Of a stretch of 64,000 nucleotides of DNA, positions 1 through 9,569 are shown in pieces (the stretch's first letter is position 1; each line of letters starts with the position of its first letter). Source of the DNA: Corynebacterium sp. ACRPS (GTDB lineage: Bacteria; Actinomycetota; Actinomycetes; Mycobacteriales; Mycobacteriaceae); assembly GCF_022346005.1 (NCBI RefSeq), contig NZ_JAKRMY010000008.1:1-64000 (forward strand), given 5' to 3'. Made by a program: the position numbers and the translations under genes. The notes beneath the pieces are model-generated. The model was not told where the DNA came from and searched no databases. It saw only the letters and a program-made list of their open reading frames with translations.

Positions 1-18
1 AATCGTGGCCCCACCCCC

Positions 19-50
19 TCAAAACCCCACATGCTGGGGTTTTATTTTTT
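19..50. terminator. Rho-independent terminator-like hairpin
   Basis: AAAACCCC and GGGGTTTT form a hairpin around the loop ACATGCT, followed by a T-rich run (TTTTATTTTTT). It presumably ends a gene lying upstream of the window. The arms are A- and T-flanked on both sides, so it could work in both directions. Confidence 0.75.
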
Positions 51-572
51 ACCTTTTTACCCCCACGGCCGATTTCCCTAACGAGACTAGCATCACTATA
101 TCGACAACCCTATAATTGACTTCACAGACAACTACATAGCATTTCCCGCGCATCAATCGGCCACATTCGGCCGGTGATGCCCATACTAGGACCGGAATAG
201 GAAACCACTACTGGGCTTTCTTTCCTGCCCCTAGCTCCACATCGCCACAGTGTAGAAAGCAGGTGAGTGTTGAACACCAACTTGGCACGCGTCCGCCGCC
301 ATAGCGACAGGCCCCCGGTCCCCACTACCGATAGCACTATGGCTTGTTGATTCGCTTGGCTTAAACCACCGAGCAGCGGCGCGCGCATCCCGCGTGTTCC
401 ACTCATTGCCAGGTATGCGGAGTCCTAATCGCTCGCATGCTTTCCAATTTCCATAGACTTACCAGCCACCTTCTGCCCCCGGCGCTAAGAGTCACAGAAC
501 AAAGGCCACACCGCGGTGTGGGTTGGCCACCAACCTGGAAGTACACGTTTCGAAAAAGAGGTTGAATTTCAC
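51..572. other. Long leader / intergenic region before putA
   Basis: No convincing gene is visible. A perfect TATAAT hexamer lies at 111-116, but no good -35 box stands 16-18 bases before it. If it is the putA promoter, the leader would exceed 400 bases. An open frame on the minus strand (about 122-406) has no family resemblance and no ribosome binding site, so I do not call it a gene. Confidence 0.4.
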
Positions 573-3500
573 ATGACTTCTCCCGCATACACCCGCACGC
601 CACTATCTGATGATGTTGAGGCCGTACTGCCCGCCGCCATTAAGCGGGCGCAAGGCTGGCTCGATTCCACCGCAGATGAAAAGGACAAGGCCACCGAGCA
701 GCTCGCGGAGCTGTTGCGCGATGACAATGGCGTGAAGTTCACCATGGACTTCGTTGACCGCGTCATGCGCCCAGAGGATGACAAGGTCGCGGCCAAGGCA
801 CTGAAGGATATTTCTTCCCAGTACGATCCTTCCTTCTTGGGCAGCATCAATGGCGCACTCGTCGGCGCCGGCGGTTTCTTCGGCCCGATCCTGCCTAACC
901 TGGTCATGCCGGTAGCGCGCCTATACATGCGCAAGATGGTTGGCCACCTGGTGCTGGACGCGGAATCGGATGCGCTCAATGACACCCTGGAAAAGGCCGC
1001 TGCTTCCGGCGAGCAGTTGAATCTCAACCTTTTGGGTGAGGCCGTGCTCGGTGAAGAGGAAGCAAAGTCCCGCGCGCGCCGCACGCTGGATCTCATCAAG
1101 AACCCGCGCGTGACCTACGTATCCGTCAAGGCGTCCTCGATGGTGGCGCAGCTGAATAACTGGGACATCGGCAGTTCCGTGGAGCGCCTGAAGGACCGCC
1201 TGCGCCCGCTCTACCAGGAAGCCGCACGCCGCAACCCACAGGTCTTTATCAACATGGACATGGAGGAATACCACGACCTCCACCTGACGCTGCGCCTGTT
1301 CAAGAGCCTGATGAGCGAGCCGGAGTTCAAGAATCTGGAATCCGGAATCGTGTTGCAGGCTTACCTGCCCGATACCTTCGATGCCCTCCAGGACATCGCG
1401 GAATTTGCCAAGCAGCGCGTGGCAGAGGGCGGCGCCAAGGTCAAGGTGCGCATTGTAAAGGGTGCCAACCTGTCCATGGAAACCGCTGAAAGCGAAGTCC
1501 ACGACTGGCCGCTGGCTACCTACACCAATAAGCTAGACGTAGACGCTAACTACTACCGTCTGCTGGATTACATCCTGCAGGAGGAATTCGCAGACTGCAT
1601 CCGCATCGGTGTGGCCAGCCACAACCTGTACACCATCGCCATGGCCTACGAGCTGGGTGTAAAGCGTGGCGTGCTGCACATGCTGGATTCTGAGATGCTG
1701 CAGGGCATGTCCCCGGCGCAGCAGGCAGCGGTGCGCAAGGTCTACGAGGGCCGCCAGATCCTCTACACCCCCGTCGTCCACGCGGATGATTTCGACGTCG
1801 CCGTGTCCTACCTGGTGCGCCGCCTGGAGGAGAACTCCGCGCCGCAGAACTTCCTCTACGCCCTCTTCGCCCCGGGTGAGGAGCCGCTGGCAAGCCAGGA
1901 AGAGACGTTCCGCAAAGCCGTTGCCAAGCGCTGGGATACCTTCGCCGGATCGCGCCGCACCCAAAACCGCCTCGAGGATTCCGGGCGCCAGGCACCGGAT
2001 TCCGGTCGCTTCAGGAACGAACCTGATACGGACCCGGCAATTACCCCGAACCGCACTTGGGCCAAGCGTGCGCTTGCAAATGACCCCGGTGAGCACGGCG
2101 TCCAAGAGGTTACCGACCCGTCTGCTGTTGAAAGCTACGTCGCCCGCGCCAAGGAGCTGGGCACCGAATGGGGCAAGCGCCCCGCCGCAGAACGCGCCAC
2201 AGCCCTGGACGCCGTCGCGGACCAGCTGGCCGCCAAGCGCGGAGACTTCATCTCCGTAGCCGCTTATGAGGCAAATAAGACGGTCACCCAGACTGACCCT
2301 GAGATCTCGGAAGCCATTGACTTCTGCACCTACTACGGACAATCGGCTCGCTTCTTGGAAGAGGCACACTCCGAGTTCCACCCGCACACCGTCACCGTGG
2401 TGACCCCGCCGTGGAACTTCCCCATCGCCATTCCTACCGGCGGCATTGCTGCTTCCTTGGCGGCGGGCTCGGCGGTCATCGTCAAGCCTGCTCCCCAGGT
2501 GGTCCACTGCGGCAAGATGGTGGTTGAGGCCTTCCGCACCGCTTTGGAGGCAGAAGGGCTGGACCCGGATCTGGTGCAGCTGGTGCTTACTGATGAAGGC
2601 GATGCCGGCAAGGCCCTGCTTTCCCACGATGACGTGGACAACATCATCTTGACCGGCGCGTCCGATACCGGTGCGCTCTTCCGCTCCTGGAAGCCCAAGA
2701 TGAACCTGATGGCAGAGACCTCCGGTAAGAACGCGCTGGTCATCACCCCGGCCGCCGACCCAGACCTGGCCATCCAGGACCTGTACAACTCCGCCTTCGG
2801 CCACTCCGGCCAGAAGTGTTCGGCCGCCTCGCTGGTGATTTTCGTCGGCGCTGCGGGCAAGTCCAAGCGCCTGCGCGAGCAGCTGCTGGATTCCGTCAAG
2901 ACCTTGAAGCCTGGCCCGGGCTATGACATCACCACCACGATGAATGGCCTGGCTGAAAAGCCGAGTGAGAAGCTGCTGCGCGGCCTGACCCAGCTGGAGC
3001 CGGGCGAGAAGTGGCTGCTGAAGCCAGAGAAACTCAACGAGGAAGGCACCCTGTGGTCCCCGGGTATTCGCGATAATGTCCAGCCGGGCTCTTGGTACCA
3101 CAAGAATGAGTGCTTCGGCCCCATCCTCGGCATCATGTACGCCGATACCTTGGAAGAGGCCATCGCTTGGCAAAACAGCACCGGCTATGGCCTGACCGGC
3201 GGCATCCACTCCCTGGATGACAAGGAAATCGAGTACTGGATCGACAACGTTGAGGTGGGCAACGCCTACGTCAACCGCGGCATTACCGGCGCGATTGTTC
3301 AGCGCCAGTCCTTCGGTGGCTGGAAGAAGTCCGTCATGGGACCGGGCGCGAAGGCCGGCGGCCCTAACTACGTAGCCCAGATGGGCACCTGGACCGATGG
3401 CGAACTCAAGCCGCGCGACGTGGATATCGCCCCAGCCAGCGTAAAGATTCTGCAGCGCCTGCGCGATGAGCTTTCTGATGAGCTCAGCCAGGACGATCTG

Positions 3501-4013
3501 GAATGGCTCTGGCGCGCCGCCGAGCTGGACCGGATTGCGTGGCTCGAGGAATTCGGCCGCACCCCCGACCGCACCGCGCTGGTCGCTGAAGCCAACCGCT
3601 TCCGCTACCGCCCGCTGCTCACCAAGCTGCGCATCCGCGTGGGCGAGGACTACAAGCTGCGCGATGTTGCCCGCCAGGTACTGGCTTCCGGGATTACCGG
3701 CACCGAGACGGAAATCTCCGCCGCCCCAGAGGTTGCCGCCCAGCTGCAGGAGCGCGGCTTCGACGTGAAGTCCATTTCTGATGGTTCCTTCGCTGCCGCC
3801 GTGGCCAATGACGAGTCCTCCCGCGTGCGTGCCCTGGGCACCGTACCGGATTCCGTCTACGAGGCAGCGGTGCGCTCCAACTCCGTGGTACTGGACCAGC
3901 CCGTGCTTGCCGATGGCCGCCGTGAGCTCATGCCTTACCTCCTCGAGCAGGCAGTCTCCGTGACCATGCACCGCTTCGGCATCATCCGCAACGTGGGCAA
4001 CCTGCGCGACTAA
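573..4013 (+). CDS. putA: Bifunctional proline dehydrogenase / L-glutamate gamma-semialdehyde dehydrogenase
   Basis: PutA oxidises proline to P5C with FAD and then glutamate semialdehyde to glutamate with NAD, feeding electrons to the membrane quinone pool. The N-terminal half carries the proline dehydrogenase barrel (motif VRIVKGANL and following). The C-terminal half is an aldehyde dehydrogenase with catalytic Glu715 in AETSGKN and Cys749 in GHSGQKCSA. The protein is 1146 residues, normal for PutA. There is no N-terminal ribbon-helix-helix domain, so it is not the self-regulating repressor type. The frame is open from 516, but I place the start at ATG 573, 12 bases after AAAGAGG. It is followed by a strong terminator and appears monocistronic. 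Confidence 0.95.
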   Translation: MTSPAYTRTPLSDDVEAVLPAAIKRAQGWLDSTADEKDKATEQLAELLRDDNGVKFTMDFVDRVMRPEDDKVAAKALKDISSQYDPSFLGSINGALVGAGGFFGPILPNLVMPVARLYMRKMVGHLVLDAESDALNDTLEKAAASGEQLNLNLLGEAVLGEEEAKSRARRTLDLIKNPRVTYVSVKASSMVAQLNNWDIGSSVERLKDRLRPLYQEAARRNPQVFINMDMEEYHDLHLTLRLFKSLMSEPEFKNLESGIVLQAYLPDTFDALQDIAEFAKQRVAEGGAKVKVRIVKGANLSMETAESEVHDWPLATYTNKLDVDANYYRLLDYILQEEFADCIRIGVASHNLYTIAMAYELGVKRGVLHMLDSEMLQGMSPAQQAAVRKVYEGRQILYTPVVHADDFDVAVSYLVRRLEENSAPQNFLYALFAPGEEPLASQEETFRKAVAKRWDTFAGSRRTQNRLEDSGRQAPDSGRFRNEPDTDPAITPNRTWAKRALANDPGEHGVQEVTDPSAVESYVARAKELGTEWGKRPAAERATALDAVADQLAAKRGDFISVAAYEANKTVTQTDPEISEAIDFCTYYGQSARFLEEAHSEFHPHTVTVVTPPWNFPIAIPTGGIAASLAAGSAVIVKPAPQVVHCGKMVVEAFRTALEAEGLDPDLVQLVLTDEGDAGKALLSHDDVDNIILTGASDTGALFRSWKPKMNLMAETSGKNALVITPAADPDLAIQDLYNSAFGHSGQKCSAASLVIFVGAAGKSKRLREQLLDSVKTLKPGPGYDITTTMNGLAEKPSEKLLRGLTQLEPGEKWLLKPEKLNEEGTLWSPGIRDNVQPGSWYHKNECFGPILGIMYADTLEEAIAWQNSTGYGLTGGIHSLDDKEIEYWIDNVEVGNAYVNRGITGAIVQRQSFGGWKKSVMGPGAKAGGPNYVAQMGTWTDGELKPRDVDIAPASVKILQRLRDELSDELSQDDLEWLWRAAELDRIAWLEEFGRTPDRTALVAEANRFRYRPLLTKLRIRVGEDYKLRDVARQVLASGITGTETEISAAPEVAAQLQERGFDVKSISDGSFAAAVANDESSRVRALGTVPDSVYEAAVRSNSVVLDQPVLADGRRELMPYLLEQAVSVTMHRFGIIRNVGNLRD

Positions 4014-4048
4014 TACGCCGATTGCTGCCCGTCGCGGCAGATTGAGTA

Positions 4049-4108
4049 AGCGCCCCACCTTCTCCCGCTTTCTTGCTGGGAGTTGGGTGGGGCGCTATCT
4101 TTTTCTCT
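4049..4108 (+). terminator. Terminator after putA
   Basis: AGCGCCCCACC at 4049-4059 pairs with GGTGGGGCGCT at 4086-4096. An inner CTCCC/GGGAG extends the stem, and a T-rich tract (TCTTTTTCTC) follows. Confidence 0.85.
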
Positions 4109-4156
4109 GCTTTTCCTGCGCTATCTCTAGGTGGTTTCCTGTGGCATAGTAGATGA

Positions 4157-5617
4157 ATGACTACGCCAGATAACCACTCCCCTAACGGTGCCGGGCAGCA
4201 CCCGGGCCAGGACGCGGCGCAGCGCGCGCAGTACCCGTCGGCGCTCGAGCAAAACTCCGTCAACCGCAAAGCCGATGCGAAGAACCCCTATGCCGCGCCG
4301 CTAGTCTCCCCCGATGAGTCCCAGTTAGGCGCGGAGGTCGCCACCGCCGATCCCGCCAATCGCGATAATAAGTCCGCCGTGCTGGCCAAGGACTTCCGCA
4401 GCATGGCCAAGATTTCGGTGTGCTTTATCCTCATCGTCGCAGGATTGGGGCTAGCGGGTTTCCTGCTGCGCTTTATTTGGGTGGGCCTGCTGCCGGTTAT
4501 CCTCGCCATCTTGGTCTCGACGGTGCTTTATCCGGTCAGCGCCTGGCTGCGCTCCAAGGGCTTTCCCCGCACGCTGGCAGCGGTCACGACGCTTTTGGGC
4601 TTGGTGGTTATTTTCGGTGGCATCTTTGCTGCCATGGCGCCCATGGTCACCGCACAATCCAAGGTGCTTATTAATGAGGCCGAAGCCGGCATTATGCAGC
4701 TGACCAAGATGGTCAATGATTCCCCGCTGGATATTGAGGTGGACCAACTGCAATCGGTCCTCGAGGACATCGTGTCCTTTGCCAAGGGCCAGGCCTCCAC
4801 CATCGCCACCGGCGTGCTTTCCGGTTTCTCCATGGCCAGCTCCATTGCGGTAGCCACCGTCATCATGCTCTTTATCACCTTCTTCATCATTAAAGACGGC
4901 GATAGGTTCCTGCCCTGGTTGCGCAAATACACCGGTAACTCCGCCGCCTGGCACATCACGGAACTTACTTCCCGCGTCTGGAAGACGCTGTCTGGCTTCA
5001 TTCAGGCCCAAGCCCTAGTCGCGCTTGTCGATGCCGTCTTTATCGGCCTCGGCCTCTGGGTTCTCCAGGTCCCACTGGCACTGGCCATCGCCGTCATCAC
5101 ATTCTTCGCGGGCTTTATCCCCATCATCGGTGCCGTCACCGCTGGCGCCTTAGCCGTCATTATCGCCTTGGTATCCAACGGCCTGACCAATGCGCTGCTC
5201 GCGCTGGCGCTTATCATCATTGTCCAGCAGGTAGAAAGCAACGTCCTCCAGCCCATCCTGCAATCCAAGGCCATGGGCCTGCACGCGGCCATCGTCTTGC
5301 TCTCCATCACCGTGGGCTCCACTCTGGCCGGCATCGTCGGTGCTTTCCTCGCCGTGCCAGTCGCCGCCACCATTACCGTTGTCCTGCGCTACCACGCAGA
5401 GATGGCCGCCCTGCGCGCCGGTGAGGTCTCCCCCAATGACATTGAAATCGTCACCGGATCCAAGTCCACGTCCAAAGACGACGAAGCTGAGGACGCGGAC
5501 AATACAGACCCTGAGACCAAGCGCACCGGCGAAGAAGGCGACAGCGAGAGCTCCCTCGAAGAGTCTCCTCGCAAAAAGGTGAAGCAGCTTTTTGCGGCCA
5601 TGAGCCCGCTGACTTAA
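4157..5617 (+). CDS. AI-2E/PerM family transporter
   Basis: This 486-residue integral membrane protein belongs to the PerM/AI-2E exporter family (PF01594). About eight hydrophobic segments lie between residues 85 and 420. The long amphipathic middle stretch and the conserved GFIPIIGA-type loop are typical of the family. The first 80 residues are hydrophilic and the last 70 are acidic and charged (Asp/Glu/Ser rich), so both ends are probably cytoplasmic. The substrate is not predictable, because members include Na+/H+ antiporters and putative signal exporters. It stands alone between the putA terminator and a convergent nucleosidase gene. Confidence 0.85.
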   Translation: MTTPDNHSPNGAGQHPGQDAAQRAQYPSALEQNSVNRKADAKNPYAAPLVSPDESQLGAEVATADPANRDNKSAVLAKDFRSMAKISVCFILIVAGLGLAGFLLRFIWVGLLPVILAILVSTVLYPVSAWLRSKGFPRTLAAVTTLLGLVVIFGGIFAAMAPMVTAQSKVLINEAEAGIMQLTKMVNDSPLDIEVDQLQSVLEDIVSFAKGQASTIATGVLSGFSMASSIAVATVIMLFITFFIIKDGDRFLPWLRKYTGNSAAWHITELTSRVWKTLSGFIQAQALVALVDAVFIGLGLWVLQVPLALAIAVITFFAGFIPIIGAVTAGALAVIIALVSNGLTNALLALALIIIVQQVESNVLQPILQSKAMGLHAAIVLLSITVGSTLAGIVGAFLAVPVAATITVVLRYHAEMAALRAGEVSPNDIEIVTGSKSTSKDDEAEDADNTDPETKRTGEEGDSESSLEESPRKKVKQLFAAMSPLT

Positions 5618-5684
5618 AGAATCCGCGCTTCCCCAGCCCTTCCTCCGCCGTGCGAAACGGGAAGGAAGGCAACGAAGGCATCAG

Positions 5685-6275
5685 CTAGCGCAAGAAGCCT
5701 AAATCGGCTGCGGCGGCGGCCAACTGGCGGGCGCTGCGGTCCAAGACGCCAGCCCAGGTGCCCATCGATTCCTCATTAGCGGAATCAGAGACCTGCTTCA
5801 ATAGCGTGCAAGGCACACCAAAGCGCTGGCAGGTAGCGGCAATAGAATAGCCCTCCATATCGCACAGCTGGGATTTTTTCACCAGCTCATTGCGCATTGC
5901 GGTAGTAGAGACAAACATGTCACCGGTGGCCAGCCCGCGTGCTGGGAGCTCGCCGGAGGTCTCCAGCTCGATGAATTCTGGCAGGAGGTAACGGCTGATA
6001 TCGGTCAGCACTTCTAGCTTGAAATCGTGCTTGGTTGCTTTATTGATCTCGAAGACGCCATCCATGCCATCGACAAGCGCGCCCGCCGTTCCGATATTGA
6101 CCACGCGCTCAGGCAAAGCATCGTTTGCGCGAGCCTCTGCCAATACTTCGGTCAGGCAAATCGCGGCCGGAACCGTGCCGATACCGGTAATGAGCAGCGC
6201 TTCGCCGTCTGGAATGTGCGCAGCTTCGGCGTCCACGGCGGCGACGAAAAGTGTGCGTCCGTTGAGATTCTCCAT
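5685..6275 (-). CDS. Nucleosidase / purine nucleoside phosphorylase family protein
   Basis: This 196-residue protein belongs to the PNP_UDP (MTA/SAH nucleosidase-like) family. It hydrolyses or phosphorolyses the glycosidic bond of nucleosides such as methylthioadenosine or S-adenosylhomocysteine. Family signs are VNIGTAGAL (ribose/phosphate loop, around residue 60), CDMEGYSIA (Met-Glu ribose-binding pair, around residue 138) and KQVSDSAN with the catalytic Asp (around residue 160). It is shorter than E. coli MtnN (about 230 residues), with a short N-terminus. It converges on the PerM gene with only 67 bases between them. The exact substrate is not resolved. Confidence 0.85.
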   Translation of the reverse strand: MENLNGRTLFVAAVDAEAAHIPDGEALLITGIGTVPAAICLTEVLAEARANDALPERVVNIGTAGALVDGMDGVFEINKATKHDFKLEVLTDISRYLLPEFIELETSGELPARGLATGDMFVSTTAMRNELVKKSQLCDMEGYSIAATCQRFGVPCTLLKQVSDSANEESMGTWAGVLDRSARQLAAAAADLGFLR

Positions 6276-6298
6276 GTCTGCGAGAATACCTGCTCGCC

Positions 6299-7300
6299 CT
6301 AATCAAAGTTCAACGTGTGGTTCCTTTGGTGCAGGCGAATCGTAATATTTTTATGCCCGGCGCCCACGGCGATGATTCGGCCAGTAAGCGTACTTGCGAC
6401 GGCGAGGTCTTCCTCCGTCGTCGCCTCCGCCGCCTCCCGTGCCGTGGGCAACTAAGCACCACCCGGATCTGGGCTGTCAAGGTGAATGAAGCGTTCGCGA
6501 TCCACATCTATCAAATACCTTTCCGTGACCTTGAAACGACCGTGGCTCTCGTCGAAGGAATCGCGGCGCCAACTGCCCTCGGTCACGCGGCAGACAAAGG
6601 GGCAATAGCCAAAGCACGAGAGCACGATATAGCGCGTCTGCGGGCTCACGTGCCACTGGCCGCGCACGGAACTCCAGACTTGGCGGTAGGTTGCGGCCAG
6701 GCTCATCCCCAGCCGCAACCCTTGCTGTCAGTTCTCATCCAACCCGGCACCTTCTACCTGAGTGTTTAGCTCTCCGAGCCGCGTCGCATTGGCCACGTAC
6801 ATCCCCAGCCACACCTCCTCCGGCAATGTGTAGGGACTGGTGATATCGCAATGGAAAACGACTCTGGGAATGCCCTTTCCACATCCTTGGGAAGGCACTG
6901 ACGCCCGGCAAGGTCCACAGGCGAACGCCCCACGCGATACCCGCACCACAGTCGCACGCAGCTGGCGGTCATAAGGCTCCTAAGGCGTAGCCCCCGCACT
7001 GATTCGCCCCAGCAGCTTCTTGGCGTAGTCTCTCTCCACCTACTGCTCCACTCCCGGCGCGATCTCCATTTCCGGCAGCTGACATAGCAAGATGAGGTCA
7101 ATAACGTCACCCAAATCAAAGACTTTGCTCAATTCTGATTGGGCATCTGGTCCGAAAGCTTCGATTGCGCCATAGGCCAACGCACCGCCTAATCGCCTGA
7201 TAAGGTCTCGGGGCACGCTCACTCGTTTGCGAGCTGTGTGAAATTCGGACGCATTGCGATTTCGCTCCAGTGCCACAGGTGCTTCTTTCTCGTTCCTCAT
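6299..7300 (-). pseudogene. Broken conserved gene with four in-frame stop codons
   Basis: A single minus-strand frame runs from ATG 7300 to a TAG at 6299-6301, about 333 codons. It reads as continuous protein except for stops at 7040 (TAG), about 6980 (TAG), 6728 (TGA) and 6452 (TAG). The segments between stops keep sensible composition, for example VERDYAKKLLGRISAG, then TLPEEVWLGMYVANATR, then FKVTERYLIDVDRERFIHLD, then LTGRIIAVGAGHKNITIR. One old gene that has collected point mutations is therefore more likely than several small genes. I do not recognise the family with confidence. No clear ribosome binding site precedes 7300. Confidence 0.6.
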
Positions 7301-7674
7301 AGAGGATTCAAATTTAGGTCACACTTAGGGTTAAGCTGGCCAGGAAGGAGCCGGCTTACTATTCCCGACTGCAAGTCCCTCGTTTGCTCAAGCTCTCGCA
7401 CTAAAGCACAGCCTTCAGCTGTTGCTAGGCCCTTTTATTCAACGGTTTTGGGGCGACTTACTCCCTCTAGCTTCAACTCTTGACCGCACAGATGTCGTAC
7501 TTATGTCGTTCGTTTTATGCGAAAGTAACTTGAATGGAGCTAAATGCCTAGATTAAAGTTTAATTGAAACAATTTCTGCAAATTGTATGTCACTAGTACA
7601 TCATGGATTAATCGTTAGATTGTCCAATCTCTCTCGTATTCCGCTCTTAAATTGCTTATGGAGGAGTCCAGCTT
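7301..7674. promoter_or_regulatory. Intergenic region with palindrome upstream of 7675
   Basis: No gene is visible. A perfect inverted repeat ACAATTT-CTGC-AAATTGT at 7569-7586 lies about 90 bases before the TTG start at 7675 and could be an operator. The region is clearly more AT-rich than the flanking core genes. Confidence 0.4.
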
Positions 7675-8760
7675 TTGAACGACAACAATGCTTGGGGCCA
7701 GCCGGATCACCCCTCCTCGGATCCTTCTACTGAAGGTATGCGCCCCTTGCCGCGCAAGGAACAAGCTTGGGGCACGCCCTCACCTAATTCCTCTACAGCC
7801 TCGACTACTGCAGCATCATCTACAGACGAGAACTTTGAACACCCTAAGTCCTCCAGTAAAAATAGACGCATCGTGTTCCTAGTCATCTCTGTGCTAGCGG
7901 TTCTCGCTCTGGTTGGCGGTCTAGCTTGGGCATTCGTTGATAGGAACGATACAAATGATGCAGATGATCCAAATGAACCTGCATTGGCGACTAGCTCTGA
8001 GGCTAAAGATGACTCCCACTCTGAGAAGGGAGCCGAGTCCGACAAGCATGAGGATAATTCCAAAAAAGGACGAGGAAAAGAATCCCCCAGAGAAGAAAAT
8101 GATGCTAAAGCACAAGAGCTGACCAAATACGAGAAGTGCAATAAATACGCAGACGACAAACTTAGCGATTTGCGCTCCCCAGTAAAGATGTACTGCGATG
8201 ACTCTTAGCTTTTTGCAGGTGAAGACGGCACCGGGAACCTCGCCTTGTTCTATTGGACCGACAATGCGTGGCACATTTACAAAACAGATAGATCGGTGCC
8301 GCAATCCGATATGGGATGCTACGACCAGTCCAAACTTGAAGACGCTGGTGCCCCACGCCGCTTGCTTGATGAGGTTTTGCTGTGCGACGACAATGCTAAC
8401 GCCAAAGCCGAAAGCGCTAAGGAAACCACCAACAGATCCGGGGCCGAAGATGAATTCGCCTGGGCCGGAGATTGGGACGGAAAGTGCGACGGCCGATACA
8501 TCCTCATCGCTGAGTCCGTGCTCATCTCAAGTGGCGAACCGTTTAGCGAGACCTCCCGCGTACAGGACAAGTACCCGGGATCGAAAATTCTTTACGGCGG
8601 CGCTTGCAGCTCTCTTCGTAGTCAAGTAAACGGCAACGACGTCTATGCTATCTACTTCGACGCAGGCCATAGCGTGGAGAAAGTGTGCGAGCTAAAAGCG
8701 CAATACGGTGGCAATGCTCGTTCACTGAATAATAACGCCGACTTCTCCGACCCCTGCTAG
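7675..8760 (+). pseudogene. Membrane-anchored extracytoplasmic protein interrupted by one amber codon
   Basis: The frame opens at TTG 7675, preceded by GGAGG at 7662-7666, and reads to TAG 8758-8760 with a single internal TAG at 8206-8208. The first part (177 residues) has a Ser/Thr/Pro-rich cytoplasmic head, one membrane segment at about 64-86 (IVFLVISVLAVLALVGGLAW), then an acidic, Lys/Glu-rich stalk. After the stop the same frame continues with a Cys-containing domain (LFYWTDNAWHIYKTD, GCYDQ, LLCDD, GACSSL). The stop falls after YCDDS, where a Trp would fit (one-base change TGG to TAG), so the domain is split. Alternatives are a true truncated membrane protein or stop readthrough. It heads a group with the J-like protein and the lipoprotein downstream. 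Confidence 0.65.
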
Positions 8761-8846
8761 TTCCCTCTTTACGTAAATACTCTCTTCCTGATCTCTCACT
8801 CTCTTCTCCGTACAACCCTGGATCTAACACTAGAAAGGAACTCTCT

Positions 8847-9569
8847 ATGCCCCACTACAACCTCTACGACTCTCTCTCCCTCGATGCTTCGGCCGATTCC
8901 ACCGATCTCATCGCAGAGATTGACAACAAGCTTGCCCACGTAGATCCTGCGGACACCGCAGCACGCGACGAACTGAATACTGCGCGACAAATCTTTTCCG
9001 CGGACAACCGGCGCAAGCAATACGATAACGAGTTGGCTGATGCCACTGGGGCCGAAGTAGATATCGCGCGCATCCGCTACATCGCTGCTCTCCCGTCCGA
9101 CACTGCACCGCAAGAGAATCCTGCTTCCAATTCCCCGGTGCCTGGATACGCTCCTCAACACTCGGCGCAACAACAAGACTGGAAGCCGCAGGCAACGAAT
9201 CATCAATCCAGCAGCAATTCAAGCTTCAACGTCGCTAATAAACAATTCACCGTCGACTTTAGTAATGTAGCGTTCTCTGTCGAGCCAGACCGCCAACGTT
9301 GTCAATCCATCATGTGGTGCGTGCTATGGGGCATACTGCTCCTCATGTGGCTTATTGCCGGAATCCGAGGCTTGTCCCTTGCCGGTGAAGCTAGTGACGT
9401 CACCGCCCTGGACCTCGTCTTTGATTCCTCGGAGCTGGAGTCTAAGACCGCAGGCTTCAGCGCCTCACTGATCAAAACGCTCGTAACCACTCCGCTCATG
9501 TTGATTCTTTGGGAGTTCGTGTGGTCGATTCGCAAGACTATGGGACGACGGGCAATTGAGAATGCCTAA
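8847..9569 (+). CDS. J-domain-like membrane protein without HPD
   Basis: The 240-residue protein starts at ATG 8847 after GAAAGGAAC. Residues 1-70 resemble a DnaJ J-domain in layout (YNLYDSLSLDASADS opening, FSADNRRKQYDNEL close). The His-Pro-Asp tripeptide needed to stimulate DnaK is absent; HVDPAD stands near that place. A Gln/Ser/Asn-rich linker follows (about 90-130). Then come a hydrophobic segment at about 152-170 (WCVLWGILLLMWLIAGI) and another near 210-225. It is probably membrane-bound and not a working Hsp70 co-chaperone. Its role is unknown. Confidence 0.65.
   Translation: MPHYNLYDSLSLDASADSTDLIAEIDNKLAHVDPADTAARDELNTARQIFSADNRRKQYDNELADATGAEVDIARIRYIAALPSDTAPQENPASNSPVPGYAPQHSAQQQDWKPQATNHQSSSNSSFNVANKQFTVDFSNVAFSVEPDRQRCQSIMWCVLWGILLLMWLIAGIRGLSLAGEASDVTALDLVFDSSELESKTAGFSASLIKTLVTTPLMLILWEFVWSIRKTMGRRAIENA

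Noticed and set aside
122..406. 94-codon minus-strand frame before putA
   Set aside because: No start signal, no family, mixed composition; likely chance.
1533..4058. 841-codon open frame on the minus strand opposite putA
   Set aside because: Antisense shadow of a high-GC gene; the plus strand has all PutA motifs and a ribosome site.
5638..5665. CCTTCC/GGAAGG inverted repeat between the PerM and nucleosidase genes
   Set aside because: Only six paired bases and no T-run; too weak to call a terminator.
7238..7483. 81-codon plus-strand frame in the AT-rich leader
   Set aside because: Overlaps the decayed minus-strand gene, lacks a ribosome site and shows no protein-like pattern.
6299..8760. 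Genome-wide amber recoding as explanation of internal TAG codons
   Set aside because: Normal genes here end in TAG (nucleosidase at 5685, the 13651 gene, the VanW gene), so TAG works as stop.
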